The notes under the pieces are model-generated. The model did not search any database, had not been told where the DNA came from, and saw only the letters and a program-made list of their open reading frames with translations. Below are positions 40,644 to 54,888 of a DNA stretch of 64,000 nucleotides, in pieces. The first letter of the stretch is position 1. Each line of letters opens with the position of its first letter. This stretch comes from Streptomyces mirabilis (GTDB lineage: Bacteria; Actinomycetota; Actinomycetes; Streptomycetales; Streptomycetaceae): assembly GCF_039503195.1 (NCBI RefSeq), contig NZ_JBCJKP010000001.1, forward strand, positions 7,874,001-7,938,000, written 5' to 3'. The position numbers were made by a program, and so were the translations under genes.

Positions 40644-41996
40644 ATGGATCGGGTGACGGGGGCCGACACGGTGACGTACGGGGCGCGGCGTGGGAGAGAG
40701 GCCAGGCCTTCGGAGCAGGCCGCAACAGGCACTGTTGACGAAGGCACCCCACAACCGCTGCGGCGGGACCGTGACTTCGGTGTCTTCTGGGTCGCGCAGA
40801 CCCTTTCGGTCCTCGGGGACTCCTTCGCGCTGATCGCCCTGCCGCTGCTCGTGCTGCACGCGACCGGCTCCGTCGCGCGGATGGGCCTGTTGACGGCCGT
40901 CGGCGGGGCGGCCTCGGTCGCGGCCGGGGTCTTCGCCGGGGTCGTCGTCGACCGGGTGGACCGCAGGAAGCTGCTGGTGACCTGCGATCTGGTCCGTATG
41001 GCGCTGTACGCGGTGATTCCGCTGGTCTGGGTCTTCGGACCGCGGATCTGGCTGCTCTACGTGGTCCTGCCGCTGTGCGAGGCCGTCGGCATGCTGTTCT
41101 CCGTCGCCTACGTCACCGTCGTCCGCAACCTCGTCGGCGTCGAGCGGATCACGGAGGCCAACGGCAGGCTGAACGCGACCGCGGCGGCGGCCGGGGTGGC
41201 CGGTCCGGTGTGCGCGGGGCTGGTGGCGGCGTGGCTCGGGCCGGCCGCCGCCGTCGGCGTGGACGCGGCGAGCTTCGGCGTGTCGGCCGCCTGCGTCGGC
41301 TTCGTACGGTTCAAGGGCACCACACGCCCCGCACCGGGACCCGCGGCCGGAACGGGAGCGGTCCGGCGGCTGTGGACGGACCTGCTCGCCGGGGTGTCCT
41401 TCCTGGTCCGGCATCCGGTGCTGCGCGTGCTGACCGTCCTGCTGTCCTTCTTCAGTTTCCTGACACTCGGCCTGAACGACCTGCTGATCTACCACCTCAA
41501 GCACGATCTCGGCCGCGACGACGCCGCGGTCGGCACCGTGTTCGCGGTCGGCGCGCTCGGCACGATCGCCGGGGCGCTCCTGGTGGCCCGGGTGCGCCGA
41601 CGCCTGGGCTTCGGCCCGACCTGGATCGGTTCGGTGGCGGTGTGCGGATGCGCGCTGGCGGGTCTGGGCTGGGCTCGCAGCGTGCCGGCCGTCGCCGCCC
41701 TGACCGCGGTCTTCCTGGGCTTCGGGAGCGTGGCGGGCACGTGCTCCATGTCGCTGCGGCAGGAGGTGACTCCGGAGCATCTGCTCGGACGGGTCACCTC
41801 GGCGTTCTGGACGTTGCACTACTCGGCGGCCCCGGCCGGCGCGGCCGTCCTCACCTGGGCCGCGGGGCGCCACGGCACGGCGGCGGTGGGCGTGGTCGCG
41901 GGCGCCTGCTGCGTGCTCGTCGCCTTACTGGCCCTGCTCACCCCGGTGCGCCGGCCCCGTACGGACGGGACCGGCGCACCGGTCGTCAGCCGTTGA
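40644..41996 (+). CDS. MFS transporter
   Basis: 450 residues with ~12 hydrophobic helices after a ~40-residue polar N-terminus. Seen: DFGVFWVAQTLSVLGDSFAL, GVVVDRVDRRKLLVTCDLVR (loop 2-3 MFS motif), NRL-type NLVGVERITEANGRLNATAA, and the late MSLRQEVTPEHLLGRVTSAF typical of the enterobactin-exporter/MefA-like MFS branch. It likely exports a drug or metabolite. ATG 40644 is taken; later in-frame starts would shorten the polar tail. The 3' end overlaps the convergent permease gene by 11 bp. Confidence 0.92.
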   Translation: MDRVTGADTVTYGARRGREARPSEQAATGTVDEGTPQPLRRDRDFGVFWVAQTLSVLGDSFALIALPLLVLHATGSVARMGLLTAVGGAASVAAGVFAGVVVDRVDRRKLLVTCDLVRMALYAVIPLVWVFGPRIWLLYVVLPLCEAVGMLFSVAYVTVVRNLVGVERITEANGRLNATAAAAGVAGPVCAGLVAAWLGPAAAVGVDAASFGVSAACVGFVRFKGTTRPAPGPAAGTGAVRRLWTDLLAGVSFLVRHPVLRVLTVLLSFFSFLTLGLNDLLIYHLKHDLGRDDAAVGTVFAVGALGTIAGALLVARVRRRLGFGPTWIGSVAVCGCALAGLGWARSVPAVAALTAVFLGFGSVAGTCSMSLRQEVTPEHLLGRVTSAFWTLHYSAAPAGAAVLTWAAGRHGTAAVGVVAGACCVLVALLALLTPVRRPRTDGTGAPVVSR

Positions 41997-42864
41997 CCCC
42001 GTAATAGTGGTCGAGGCTCCAGCGCCACAGCAGCCGCGCGCCCAGATAGGCGAGCAGCCCCACCAGCGGTGAGGCCGCCGCCGGCCAGTACGGCACCCCC
42101 GAGTCGCCGCCGTGTCCGGTCAGCACGGCGGCCGGGAAGTAGGCGACGAAGGCCAGCGGCAGCCCGAAGGTGAGGAAACCGCCGACCGCGCGCGGCAGCA
42201 CGTTGAGCGGATAGCTGCCGAACGTGCCGAGCAGTTCCTCCAGCCAGCGTCCCCAGTAGTCGGCGGCCGGGAAGCGCAGCGAGGCGCAGGCCACCGCGGT
42301 GAACAGGGCCGCCTCCAGGAGCATCCCGCCCAGCACACAGACGACGAGGTACGAGATCCGGGCCGCGTTCCAGTCCAGCTGGCTGCGGGTCAGCGCGCCC
42401 ACCATCAGCCCGGTCGCCACCGTGAGGTCGCCGATCGCGTTCGTGGGGAAGACGGAGAGCTGGAGCTGCCGGTGGACCGGCATCGGGCGGACCAGATACG
42501 TGTCGATCACACCCTCCTGGATGTGCCGGGCCAGTCCGTGCACCCGGCCCAGGAAGAGCACGAACAGACCGTGCGCCAGCATCCGCGTCGCCGCGATCAG
42601 CAGCACGTCCTGGCTCGCCCAGCCGCCCATCCCGGTGAACCGGGTGAGCAGCACCGTCGCGAACACGATCACCGACACCTGCCAGATCGCGCCGATCGCG
42701 ATCATCAGCAGGAACTCGGAGCGGTACTCCAGCTGCGCGCGGAAGTTGAGACGCGTGATGCGCCACACGATCCGCAGGGACTTCAGTGAGGTGCCGAGCC
42801 TGTCCGTCGTGCTGAGATCGTCCGTCGTGTTCGGCCCGTGCGTCATGTTCGGTCCGTCCGTCAT
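41986..42864 (-). CDS. ABC-2 type transporter permease
   Basis: 292 residues, six hydrophobic segments. After an odd Thr/Asp-rich start with short repeats (MTDGPNMTHGPNTTDDLSTT) it reads RIVWRITRLNFRAQLEYRSE and HGLARHIQEGVIDTYLVRPM, the latter a motif of ABC-2/DUF990 permeases. Last gene of the minus-strand block; its ATG lies 2 bp after the stop of the other permease. With that permease and the ATPase it forms a heterodimeric exporter. Confidence 0.9.
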   Translation of the reverse strand: MTDGPNMTHGPNTTDDLSTTDRLGTSLKSLRIVWRITRLNFRAQLEYRSEFLLMIAIGAIWQVSVIVFATVLLTRFTGMGGWASQDVLLIAATRMLAHGLFVLFLGRVHGLARHIQEGVIDTYLVRPMPVHRQLQLSVFPTNAIGDLTVATGLMVGALTRSQLDWNAARISYLVVCVLGGMLLEAALFTAVACASLRFPAADYWGRWLEELLGTFGSYPLNVLPRAVGGFLTFGLPLAFVAYFPAAVLTGHGGDSGVPYWPAAASPLVGLLAYLGARLLWRWSLDHYYGVNG

Positions 42865-42866
42865 GC

Positions 42867-43676
42867 TCAGCCTCCCTGCGAGATCACGCGCCGGGCGGCC
42901 CGGCGCCACAGCAGCCGGGTGAACAGGGCGAGGGCCACCACCCACGCGGCCTGCAGGGCGAGTTGAGGAGCCGCCTGCGACACCGGGATCCGGCCGACGT
43001 ACAGCGACAGCGGCACACTCAGCGTCGCCTGGAAAGGGAGGAAGCGGCTGAGCGTGATGAACCAGTCGGGGAAGAACCACAGCGGCGCGTACACCCCGGA
43101 CAGCATGTTCTGCGCGAAGACCAGGATCAGGATCGCGGCGCCGTTGCGGAGCGTCCAGAAGCACAGCTGGTCGATCACCAGCATCACGTAGTACAGGACC
43201 CACTGGCCGAGCAGCACACTCAGCCCGAACACCGTCGCCACGGCGGTCGATCCGGGCGGCTGGACGAACCCGACGGCCAGACACACCGCGTATCCGGTCG
43301 ACGCCCAGAGGAATCCGTAGAGTTGCTCGCCGAGCGCCCGCAACGCGTAGTAGCGCTGCGGGGGCAGCGGGCGCAGATACCAGTACACGATGGTGCCGAA
43401 GTGCATGTGCTGCTGGACGGTGTCCCGGCCCGAGTACTGGTCCAACGCCCTGATCCTGGTGGCCAGTACCGCGAGCACGGCGTAGGTGACGGCCTGGTCG
43501 CGGGTGAGGCCCGCGGTGGTGCCGGTCGTCGCGTACAGGCCGCGCCACAGCGAGGCCACCAGCACCACCTGCACGACGAGGCGCAGCAGCGCGGCGGTCA
43601 TCCGGGGCGGGGTGTGCAGCTCGCCGAGCGGGGTGACCCGGGCGGCCCGCCAGCCGCCGGGGACGGTCGCGCTCAC
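42867..43676 (-). CDS. ABC-2 type transporter permease
   Basis: 269 residues, six hydrophobic segments: MTAALLRLVVQVVLVASLWR, ALDQYSGRDTVQQHMHFGTI, VYWYLRPLPPQRYYALRALG (permease motif matching YLVRPMP in its partner), NMLSGVYAPLWFFPDWFITL. Its start overlaps the ATPase stop by 4 bp. Partner permease for an efflux complex; substrate unknown. Confidence 0.9.
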   Translation of the reverse strand: MSATVPGGWRAARVTPLGELHTPPRMTAALLRLVVQVVLVASLWRGLYATTGTTAGLTRDQAVTYAVLAVLATRIRALDQYSGRDTVQQHMHFGTIVYWYLRPLPPQRYYALRALGEQLYGFLWASTGYAVCLAVGFVQPPGSTAVATVFGLSVLLGQWVLYYVMLVIDQLCFWTLRNGAAILILVFAQNMLSGVYAPLWFFPDWFITLSRFLPFQATLSVPLSLYVGRIPVSQAAPQLALQAAWVVALALFTRLLWRRAARRVISQGG

Positions 43677-44664
43677 GCGGCCTCCGCCTGGACGTACGCC
43701 GCCCGCATCACGTCCTCCAGGTCCGCCTCGTCGATCGCGAGGTCGGTCACCTCGTACCGCTCGACGACCTGCTTGAGCGCCTGGTGGACCGTCGGGGCGC
43801 CGGGCCCGTCCGGTCCGAACACCACCTGGGGGCCCTCGCGTCGCAGCAGTGCGATGCCCGGCGGCGGGGCGATCGCCGCCTGTGGATCGGCGAGCGTGGC
43901 CCGCACCTGCCAGGTCGAGCCGAACCTGCGCCTGATCTCGTCCAGGGTGCCGTCGAGGACGAGTCGCCCGTGGTTGATGAGCACGACCCGCTCGGCGAGC
44001 CGCTCGACCTCCGTCATGTCGTGCGTGGTCAGCAGCACGGTCCGGCCGCGCTCCTCCACCTGGTGCTTGAGGAAGCCGCGCACCTGTTCCTTGACCACCA
44101 CGTCCATGCCGATGGTGGGTTCGTCGAGGAACACCACGGGCGGGTCGTGCAGCAGCGCGGCGGCGAGGTCGCAGCGCACCCGCTGGCCGAGGGAGAGATG
44201 GCGCACGCGGGTGTCCCAGAAGGAGGAGAGGGCGAGCAGCTCGTCGAACTCGCGGAGGCGGACGCGGTGTTCACGCTCCGGCACCCCGTAGATGTCCCGC
44301 AGGATCGCGAAGGACTCACGCACCGGCAGGTCCCACCACAGCTGGGTGCGCTGCCCGAACACCGCCCCGATGTTGCGTGCGTTGCGCTCGCGCTCCCGGT
44401 ACGGGACGACGCCCGCGACGCGCGCCTCGCCGGAGGTCGGGGTGAGGATGCCGGTGAGCATCTTGATGGTGGTGGACTTGCCGGCGCCGTTCGGGCCGAG
44501 CAGCGCGAGCAGTTCGCCGGGCGCCACCTCGAAGGTGACGTCGCAGACGGCCTCCTTCGCGACCCGCTCGGGCTTGACGAGGGACTTGAGCGCGCCCGAG
44601 AAGCCCGGGCGGCGCACGGTGGTGTGAAAGGTCCGGGACAGCCCCCGGACCTGGATGCTGCCGC

Positions 44665-44668
<4 letters not shown>
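43673..44668 (-). CDS. ABC transporter ATP-binding protein
   Basis: 331 residues. Walker A in ALLGPNGAGKSTTIKMLTGI, Q-loop FGQRTQLWWDLPVRESF, ABC signature variant LSLGQRVRCDLAAALLHDPP, Walker B VVFLDEPTIGMDVVVKEQVR, and switch His TVLLTTHDMTEVERLAERVV. It matches the DrrA/NatA-like branch that energises ABC-2 permeases; a C-terminal ~80-residue extension follows. ATG overlaps the MFS stop by 4 bp, placing the exporter in the same transcription unit as the sugar genes upstream. Confidence 0.95.
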
Positions 44669-48736
<4,068 letters not shown>

Positions 48737-49618
48737 TCAGCCCTTGATGCCGGTCTGCGCGACCCCCTGCACCAGCCAGCGCTGGAGGAAGAGGAACACG
48801 AACACCAGGGGCAGGATGGAAATGGCGGTGGCCATGAAGATCAGGTGGTAGTTGACGGTCTGGTTGGTCATGTACGAGGAGAGCGCGATCTGCACCGTCC
48901 AGGCGCTCGGGTCCTGGCCGATGACCAGCGGCCACAGGAAGGCGTTCCAGCCGCTGATGAAGGTGATGGTCGCGATCGCGGCGAAGAAGTTCAGGGAGTT
49001 CGGTACGACGATGCGCCAGTACGCGCCCCAGTAGCCGAGCCCGTCCACGCGCGCCGCCTCCTCCAGCTCCTTGGGGAACCCCAGGAAGTACTGCCGGAAG
49101 AGGAAGCAGGCGAAACCACTGAAGAGCACCGGAATGACGAGGCCCCGATAACTGTCCACCCAGCCCAGCGAGGAGACCAGCACGAAGCTCGGCACGAAGG
49201 TGACGGCGGGCGGCACCATCAGGGTCCCCAGGACCATGTAGAAGATCTTGTTCGCGTGCTTGTACGGGATGCGGGCCAGGCCGTAGCCGGCGAGCGAGCA
49301 GACCAGGAGGGTGCCCACCGTGATCAGGACGGCGACGACCGCGGAGTTCAGCAGGGAGCGGCCGAAGTCGACCGTCGTGTCGTGGAACAGCTCGGTGAGG
49401 TTGCTCCACTGGGGGTTCGTGGGGAAGAACTTCCAGTTCTCGCCAGTGATTTCGGGGTCCGTCGACAGCGCGTTGCGGGCGATCAGATAGAAGGGGACCA
49501 GGAAGAGCAGGGCGGCGACGCCGATGGAGACGTACAGGCCGGTGTTGCCGATGACGCTGCCGCGCTTGACACGGCGTGGCTTGTCGACCGGAGTGACTGG
49601 AGGCACGGTCGCGGTCAC
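48737..49618 (-). CDS. Carbohydrate ABC transporter permease (MalG-like)
   Basis: 293 residues, six membrane helices: NTGLYVSIGVAALLFLVPFY, GTLLVCSLAGYGLARIPYKH, MVLGTLMVPPAVTFVPSFVL. The EAA motif, FPKELEEAARVDGLGYWGAY, contacts the shared ATPase. As usual for Streptomyces sugar importers no ATPase gene is in the operon; a housekeeping MsiK-type ATPase elsewhere is assumed. ATG overlaps the stop of the other permease by 4 bp. Confidence 0.95.
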   Translation of the reverse strand: MTATVPPVTPVDKPRRVKRGSVIGNTGLYVSIGVAALLFLVPFYLIARNALSTDPEITGENWKFFPTNPQWSNLTELFHDTTVDFGRSLLNSAVVAVLITVGTLLVCSLAGYGLARIPYKHANKIFYMVLGTLMVPPAVTFVPSFVLVSSLGWVDSYRGLVIPVLFSGFACFLFRQYFLGFPKELEEAARVDGLGYWGAYWRIVVPNSLNFFAAIATITFISGWNAFLWPLVIGQDPSAWTVQIALSSYMTNQTVNYHLIFMATAISILPLVFVFLFLQRWLVQGVAQTGIKG

Positions 49619-50577
49619 TTGTCGTCACCCCTTCCGAAGCCCAGGAACTTGCCCTGCGCCAGTGTCACGATGAGGATCAGCAGGGTGAGGATCACCGCGC
49701 CCGCACTGCCCTCGCCGTAGTCCTGGCTCTCGCCCAGTGCGGTGTAGTACAGCTCGACGAGCGGTGGCCGGCCCCAGGTCGTCTTCGCCAGCAGGTTGAA
49801 GAACTCGTCGAAGGCCTGGTAAGCGGCGATGACCAGCAGCAGGATCACCGCGGTCGAGGTGGCCCGCAGCTGCGGCAGGGTGATGTAGCGGAAGGTCTGC
49901 CAGCCGGGCTTGGCGCCGTCGATGGCGGCGGCCTCGTACAGCTCGGGCGGGATGTTCTGCAGCGCCGCGAGGAACAGGATCATGTAGAAACCGGCCTGCA
50001 GCCACAGTCGCAGCGTCACGATGACCAGCCAGTACCAGGGCGGATCGGGGTTGGCGAGCCAGGCGATGTTCTCGACGCCGAACCAGCCGAGGATCGTGTT
50101 CATCAGGCCGAAGCGGACCCCGCTGAACATCGACATCTTCCAGATCAGCGCGGCGGCGACATAACTGCACGCGGTCGGCAGGAAGAAGACGGACCGGAAG
50201 AACGCCTTCATGAAGCGCAGCCGGTTCACCAGCAGGGCGAGACCCAGCGACAGCGCCCAGGTGGCGGGCACGATGAAGACGGCGAACACGGTGAAGGTGA
50301 CGAGCGAACCGGTGAATTTGCTGTCCTGCAGCATCTGCCAGTAGTTGTCGAAGCCGACGAACTTGCTCGGCGTCACCGTGAAGCGCGCCTCGAAGAAGCT
50401 CAGCCAGAGGCTCCAGCCGATCGGCACATAGACGAAGACCGTCAGGCCGATGAGGAAAGGGCTCGTGAAGAGCCAGAAGTTGAAGGTGCTGCTGCCCCGC
50501 AGCCCCCGCCGCGGCCTGGCCGGTGAGGCCTTGGCCGAGGCGGGGTGCGCGACACCGCGCGTGGTGGTGGTCGACAT
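49615..50577 (-). CDS. Sugar ABC transporter permease (MalF-like)
   Basis: 320 residues, six membrane helices: FNFWLFTSPFLIGLTVFVYV, GWSLWLSFFEARFTVTPSKF, FRSVFFLPTACSYVAAALIW. EAA motif: IPPELYEAAAIDGAKPGWQT. Paired with the MalG-like gene that overlaps it by 4 bp. It follows the solute-binding gene by 32 bp. Confidence 0.95.
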   Translation of the reverse strand: MSTTTTRGVAHPASAKASPARPRRGLRGSSTFNFWLFTSPFLIGLTVFVYVPIGWSLWLSFFEARFTVTPSKFVGFDNYWQMLQDSKFTGSLVTFTVFAVFIVPATWALSLGLALLVNRLRFMKAFFRSVFFLPTACSYVAAALIWKMSMFSGVRFGLMNTILGWFGVENIAWLANPDPPWYWLVIVTLRLWLQAGFYMILFLAALQNIPPELYEAAAIDGAKPGWQTFRYITLPQLRATSTAVILLLVIAAYQAFDEFFNLLAKTTWGRPPLVELYYTALGESQDYGEGSAGAVILTLLILIVTLAQGKFLGFGRGDDK

Positions 50578-50609
50578 GTCGCTACCCGTCCGTCTGTCTC
50601 CGCCCCGGC

Positions 50610-51872
50610 CTATCCGAAGAGCTTCTTGAGCTCGCGGTTGACGGTGGTGTCGGCCTTGGAGAGCTCGGCCTCCGGGTCACCGTTCTTGCGGACGCAGTTG
50701 GCGAAGACGTCCTCCAGCGCGGTGATCATGGCCTGGGTCCAGCCGATGTTGTCGAAGTGTCCGAAGTCGTTGAAGAGCTTGACGCCCTCGGCGGGCAGGC
50801 CCGTCTTGAGCTTGGTGGCGGACGCGGCGATCGAGGCGCGCGGCGGGATGTGGAAGCCGTACGACAGCGCGAAGTCCTCCTGGTACTTCTTCTGGTCGAT
50901 CCACAGCCACTTCACGTACTCCTTGGCCAGATCGGCGTTCTTGCCCTTGGCGTTGACGAACATCGACCAGCCGCCGTTGACGACCGACTGCTTGCCGGAG
51001 TCGGTGACCTTCGGGAAGGGGAAGATCCCGAGGTCGTCGCCGAGTGCCTTCTGCATGACCGGCATGGCCCACATACCGCAGAACTGGATAGGGGTCAGAC
51101 CCTGCACGATCGCGGAGGGGTCCCAGTAGTCGGTCGGGGCGTCGAGGAGAAGGTGGCCGCTGGTGAACAGCTGGCGCATCTTCTTGATGCCCTCCTTGAC
51201 GCCCTCCGTGTGGTATGCGATCTGGTTCTTCGCGTCGAGGGTGTCGGCGCCGGACGACCAGATCAGCGGGTTGATGACGGCGTGCAGGTCGTTGCCGATG
51301 AACAGGCCCTTGACCTTGCCGGTGGTGAGCTTCGCCGCGGCCTCGATCAACTCGTCGAGGGTGGTCGGCGGCTGGATCTTCGCCTTCTCCAGCACGGACT
51401 TGCGGTAGAAGAAGAACTGCGGGTCGTCGATCATCCGGACGCCGTATATCTTCCCGTCCACCGTGTGCGAGGCGATGTCGGCCGGGTTGAAGTCGGACTT
51501 GACCGGATCGATGATGTCGCTCAGGTCCGCCACCTGACCGCTCTTGATGAGCTGGATCTGCGGGTGGAACTCGAACACGTCGGGGGCGTTGTCGGTGAGC
51601 AGTGCGGAGAAGAGCTTGCTCTCGTAGTCCGCGCTGGTGATCCACTGCGTGTTCACCGCGGCCTTGTCGTAGGCCTTCGCGTACCGCTTGAGGGCGTCCT
51701 CGACGCCGGCCTCCCCGTACGCGTGGAAGTACTGCTTGATGGACTTGCCCGAACTCCCGCCCCCGGAACGCCCGTTGTTGCTTCCACACGCGGCCAGCGG
51801 CCCCAGCGCGGCCAGCCCCGCTGCGGCCCGCAGGACGGATCGACGGTCCCAGTTGCTGCTCATTGCCGACAT
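50610..51872 (-). CDS. Extracellular sugar-binding lipoprotein of an ABC importer
   Basis: 420 residues. The signal has a twin-arginine-like NWDRRSVLRAAAGLAALGPL and a lipobox LAAC with Cys 29, so the mature protein is membrane-tethered. Family segments: AKAYDKAAVNTQWITSADYE, DVFEFHPQIQLIKSGQVADL, NGGWSMFVNAKGKNADLAKE. It is the first gene of the importer operon, downstream of a 190-bp region with several gttcg-type half-sites. AAGGA lies ~8 bp before ATG 51872. Confidence 0.95.
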   Translation of the reverse strand: MSAMSSNWDRRSVLRAAAGLAALGPLAACGSNNGRSGGGSSGKSIKQYFHAYGEAGVEDALKRYAKAYDKAAVNTQWITSADYESKLFSALLTDNAPDVFEFHPQIQLIKSGQVADLSDIIDPVKSDFNPADIASHTVDGKIYGVRMIDDPQFFFYRKSVLEKAKIQPPTTLDELIEAAAKLTTGKVKGLFIGNDLHAVINPLIWSSGADTLDAKNQIAYHTEGVKEGIKKMRQLFTSGHLLLDAPTDYWDPSAIVQGLTPIQFCGMWAMPVMQKALGDDLGIFPFPKVTDSGKQSVVNGGWSMFVNAKGKNADLAKEYVKWLWIDQKKYQEDFALSYGFHIPPRASIAASATKLKTGLPAEGVKLFNDFGHFDNIGWTQAMITALEDVFANCVRKNGDPEAELSKADTTVNRELKKLFG

Positions 51873-51931
51873 GGTGACGTCCTTGTCTCTTGTACGGCTG
51901 CGGCTCGAAATCGCTGTGCGGTGCGGGACGC

Positions 51932-52008
51932 TAACCTTCTGTTAAGGCTTCGGCAAGGGGTTGGACGAAGTCTGTTCGAAGCGTTGTCTGCGGTTCGGTG
52001 GATCGAAC
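51932..52008. promoter_or_regulatory. Candidate ROK-regulator operator region before the sugar operon
   Basis: Contains taac-N5-gtta (51932-51944), gttcgaa (51974-51980) and the inverted repeat gttcg-gtggat-cgaac (51993-52008). A related gttcgac is found at ~53382 upstream of the ROK gene, consistent with one regulator binding both. Promoter elements themselves are not clear. Confidence 0.5.
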
Positions 52009-52062
52009 AGGGGTGTCGGCAGGGCGAGTTGGCGGACCGCCGGTCCGGCGGCCCACCGCCTC

Positions 52063-53310
52063 CTAGAGAGCGGTGCGGCGCGGGACGGCCCTGCCGCCGG
52101 CGGGCTTCTGGCCCACCGGGTTCAGGGCGCCCTCCAGGGCGAAGGTCGCGGCGCCCAGGCAGACCGGGTCGGTGGGGATGGGGGAGAGGACGATCTCGGT
52201 GGCGGCCAGCGGTCGCCGCAGCGCGTGCCGGGCGACGGCCTCGCGCACCTCGCGCAGCAGCGGTTCGCCGAGTGCGGCGGCCACCCAGCTGCTGAGCACG
52301 ACGACTTCGGGGTTGAGGAGGTTGATCAGGTCCGCGATGCTCGCGCCGAGATAGCGGGCGGTGTCCCGGACGACCTGGAGCGCTACCGGGTCGCCGGCGG
52401 CGACCCCGCGGGACAGGGCGTCGATGGTGGCGGTCTGGTCGTCGGGGTGCAGCAGCGGGCTCCGCGGGCTCGACTCCCGCAGGTTCCGCATGATCCCGGG
52501 CGCCCCGACGTACGTCTCCACGCAGCCGTGGTTGCCGCAGTGGCACGGCCGCCCGTCGAGGACCAGCGTCGTATGGCCCCACTCGCCCGCGCTGTTGCTC
52601 ACCCCGCGGTGCAGCCCGCCGCCGAGCGCGAGCCCGGCACCGACCCCCGTGCCCAGGTTGACGACGACGGCGTCCCCGCGACCGCGGGCCGCGCCGAACC
52701 ACAGCTCGGCGATCGCGCAGGCGCGCAGCGGGTTGTCGAGGTGGAGGGGGTAGGCGATGTGCTCGGCCAGCAGGTCGAGCAGCGGCACGTCGTGCCAGTC
52801 CCAGTTCGGCGCGTACTCGGAGATGCCGGTGTCGCGGTCCACCTGGCCCGGCACGCTGACCCCGACGCCCAGGACGCGCGCGCCCTCGACCCCGGCCTGC
52901 GCGACCACCGAGCCGACGGCCGCGGCGACATGTCCGACGACCTGCTCCGGGCGGCTCTCACCGGGGCGCATGTCCTCGGCGGCGCGGGCGAGCACGTTCA
53001 GCGCGAGGTCGAACAGCTCCACGCGGACGTACGTCTCCGCGATGTCGACGCCGATCAACGCGCCCCCCGACGCGTTGACGGCCACGAGTCCCCGGGGGCG
53101 GCCCCCCGCGGAGTCCTCGAACCCGACCTCGGTCAGCATGCCGAGGTCGAGCAGTTCACCGACGAGCGTGGCGACCGTGGCCAGGCTCAGCCCGGTGGCC
53201 GCCGCCAACTCCTGTCGTGAGGTGGGGGACGCGGCGATGATCTGACGCAGCACCTCGTAGCGGTTCGCGGTGCGGATGTCGCGCGACGTCCGCTTCGCCT
53301 GCTTGGCCAC
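52063..53310 (-). CDS. ROK family transcriptional regulator
   Basis: 415 residues. N-terminal MarR-like winged HTH (IRTANRYEVLRQIIAASPTS, RQELAAATGLSLATVATLVG) and a ROK sugar-kinase-like domain: LIGVDIAETYVRVELFDLAL, VVVNLGTGVGAGLALGGGLH, EWGHTTLVLDGRPCHCGNHG with the zinc-binding CHCGNHGCVE. It likely represses the adjacent importer/GH2 operon until a galactoside-derived sugar binds. GTG 53310 has GGAGG at ideal spacing, preferred over an upstream in-frame start. Confidence 0.95.
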   Translation of the reverse strand: MAKQAKRTSRDIRTANRYEVLRQIIAASPTSRQELAAATGLSLATVATLVGELLDLGMLTEVGFEDSAGGRPRGLVAVNASGGALIGVDIAETYVRVELFDLALNVLARAAEDMRPGESRPEQVVGHVAAAVGSVVAQAGVEGARVLGVGVSVPGQVDRDTGISEYAPNWDWHDVPLLDLLAEHIAYPLHLDNPLRACAIAELWFGAARGRGDAVVVNLGTGVGAGLALGGGLHRGVSNSAGEWGHTTLVLDGRPCHCGNHGCVETYVGAPGIMRNLRESSPRSPLLHPDDQTATIDALSRGVAAGDPVALQVVRDTARYLGASIADLINLLNPEVVVLSSWVAAALGEPLLREVREAVARHALRRPLAATEIVLSPIPTDPVCLGAATFALEGALNPVGQKPAGGRAVPRRTAL

Positions 53311-53394
53311 CTCGGTCCTCCGTACCGCACAGCGGGGCTCGACGGTCCCGGCGCGGCGCAAGGCTATGGCCTGGCGAGGACGTTCGACAAGGGG

Positions 53395-54705
<1,311 letters not shown>

Positions 54706-54787
54706 CTACCTCGGGGTCGGTCGGTCCGGTGTCCCGGCCCTGTCCCCTGTCGCGCGTGGCGGGCTGCGGTTACGGTGGAGGCGGTAG

Positions 54788-54799
54788 AGAGCGCTTGCT
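54788..54799. promoter_or_regulatory. LacI-like box agagcgcttgct
   Basis: CG-centred imperfect palindrome in the 243-bp region between divergent aldO and the hydroxyacid dehydrogenase gene, similar to the box at 24128 (gaaagcgcttgc). A LacI-family regulator encoded elsewhere is implied. Confidence 0.5.
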
Positions 54800-54888
54800 G
54801 TTTGGTGCTGTCCCGTAGCCGCCCTCTTGGGTGGCCGCCCTCTCCCGTAGTCGTGTTTCGTCAGTCACCGAGCCGGAGGGTTGACTCC

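Noticed and set aside
40441..40752. Minus-strand frame with a hydrophobic stretch (YGVVLVGAAVAIAVGF) near the MFS start
   Set aside because: A membrane peptide of ~46 residues cannot be excluded, but there is no convincing start signal or homology and it runs antisense into the MFS gene.
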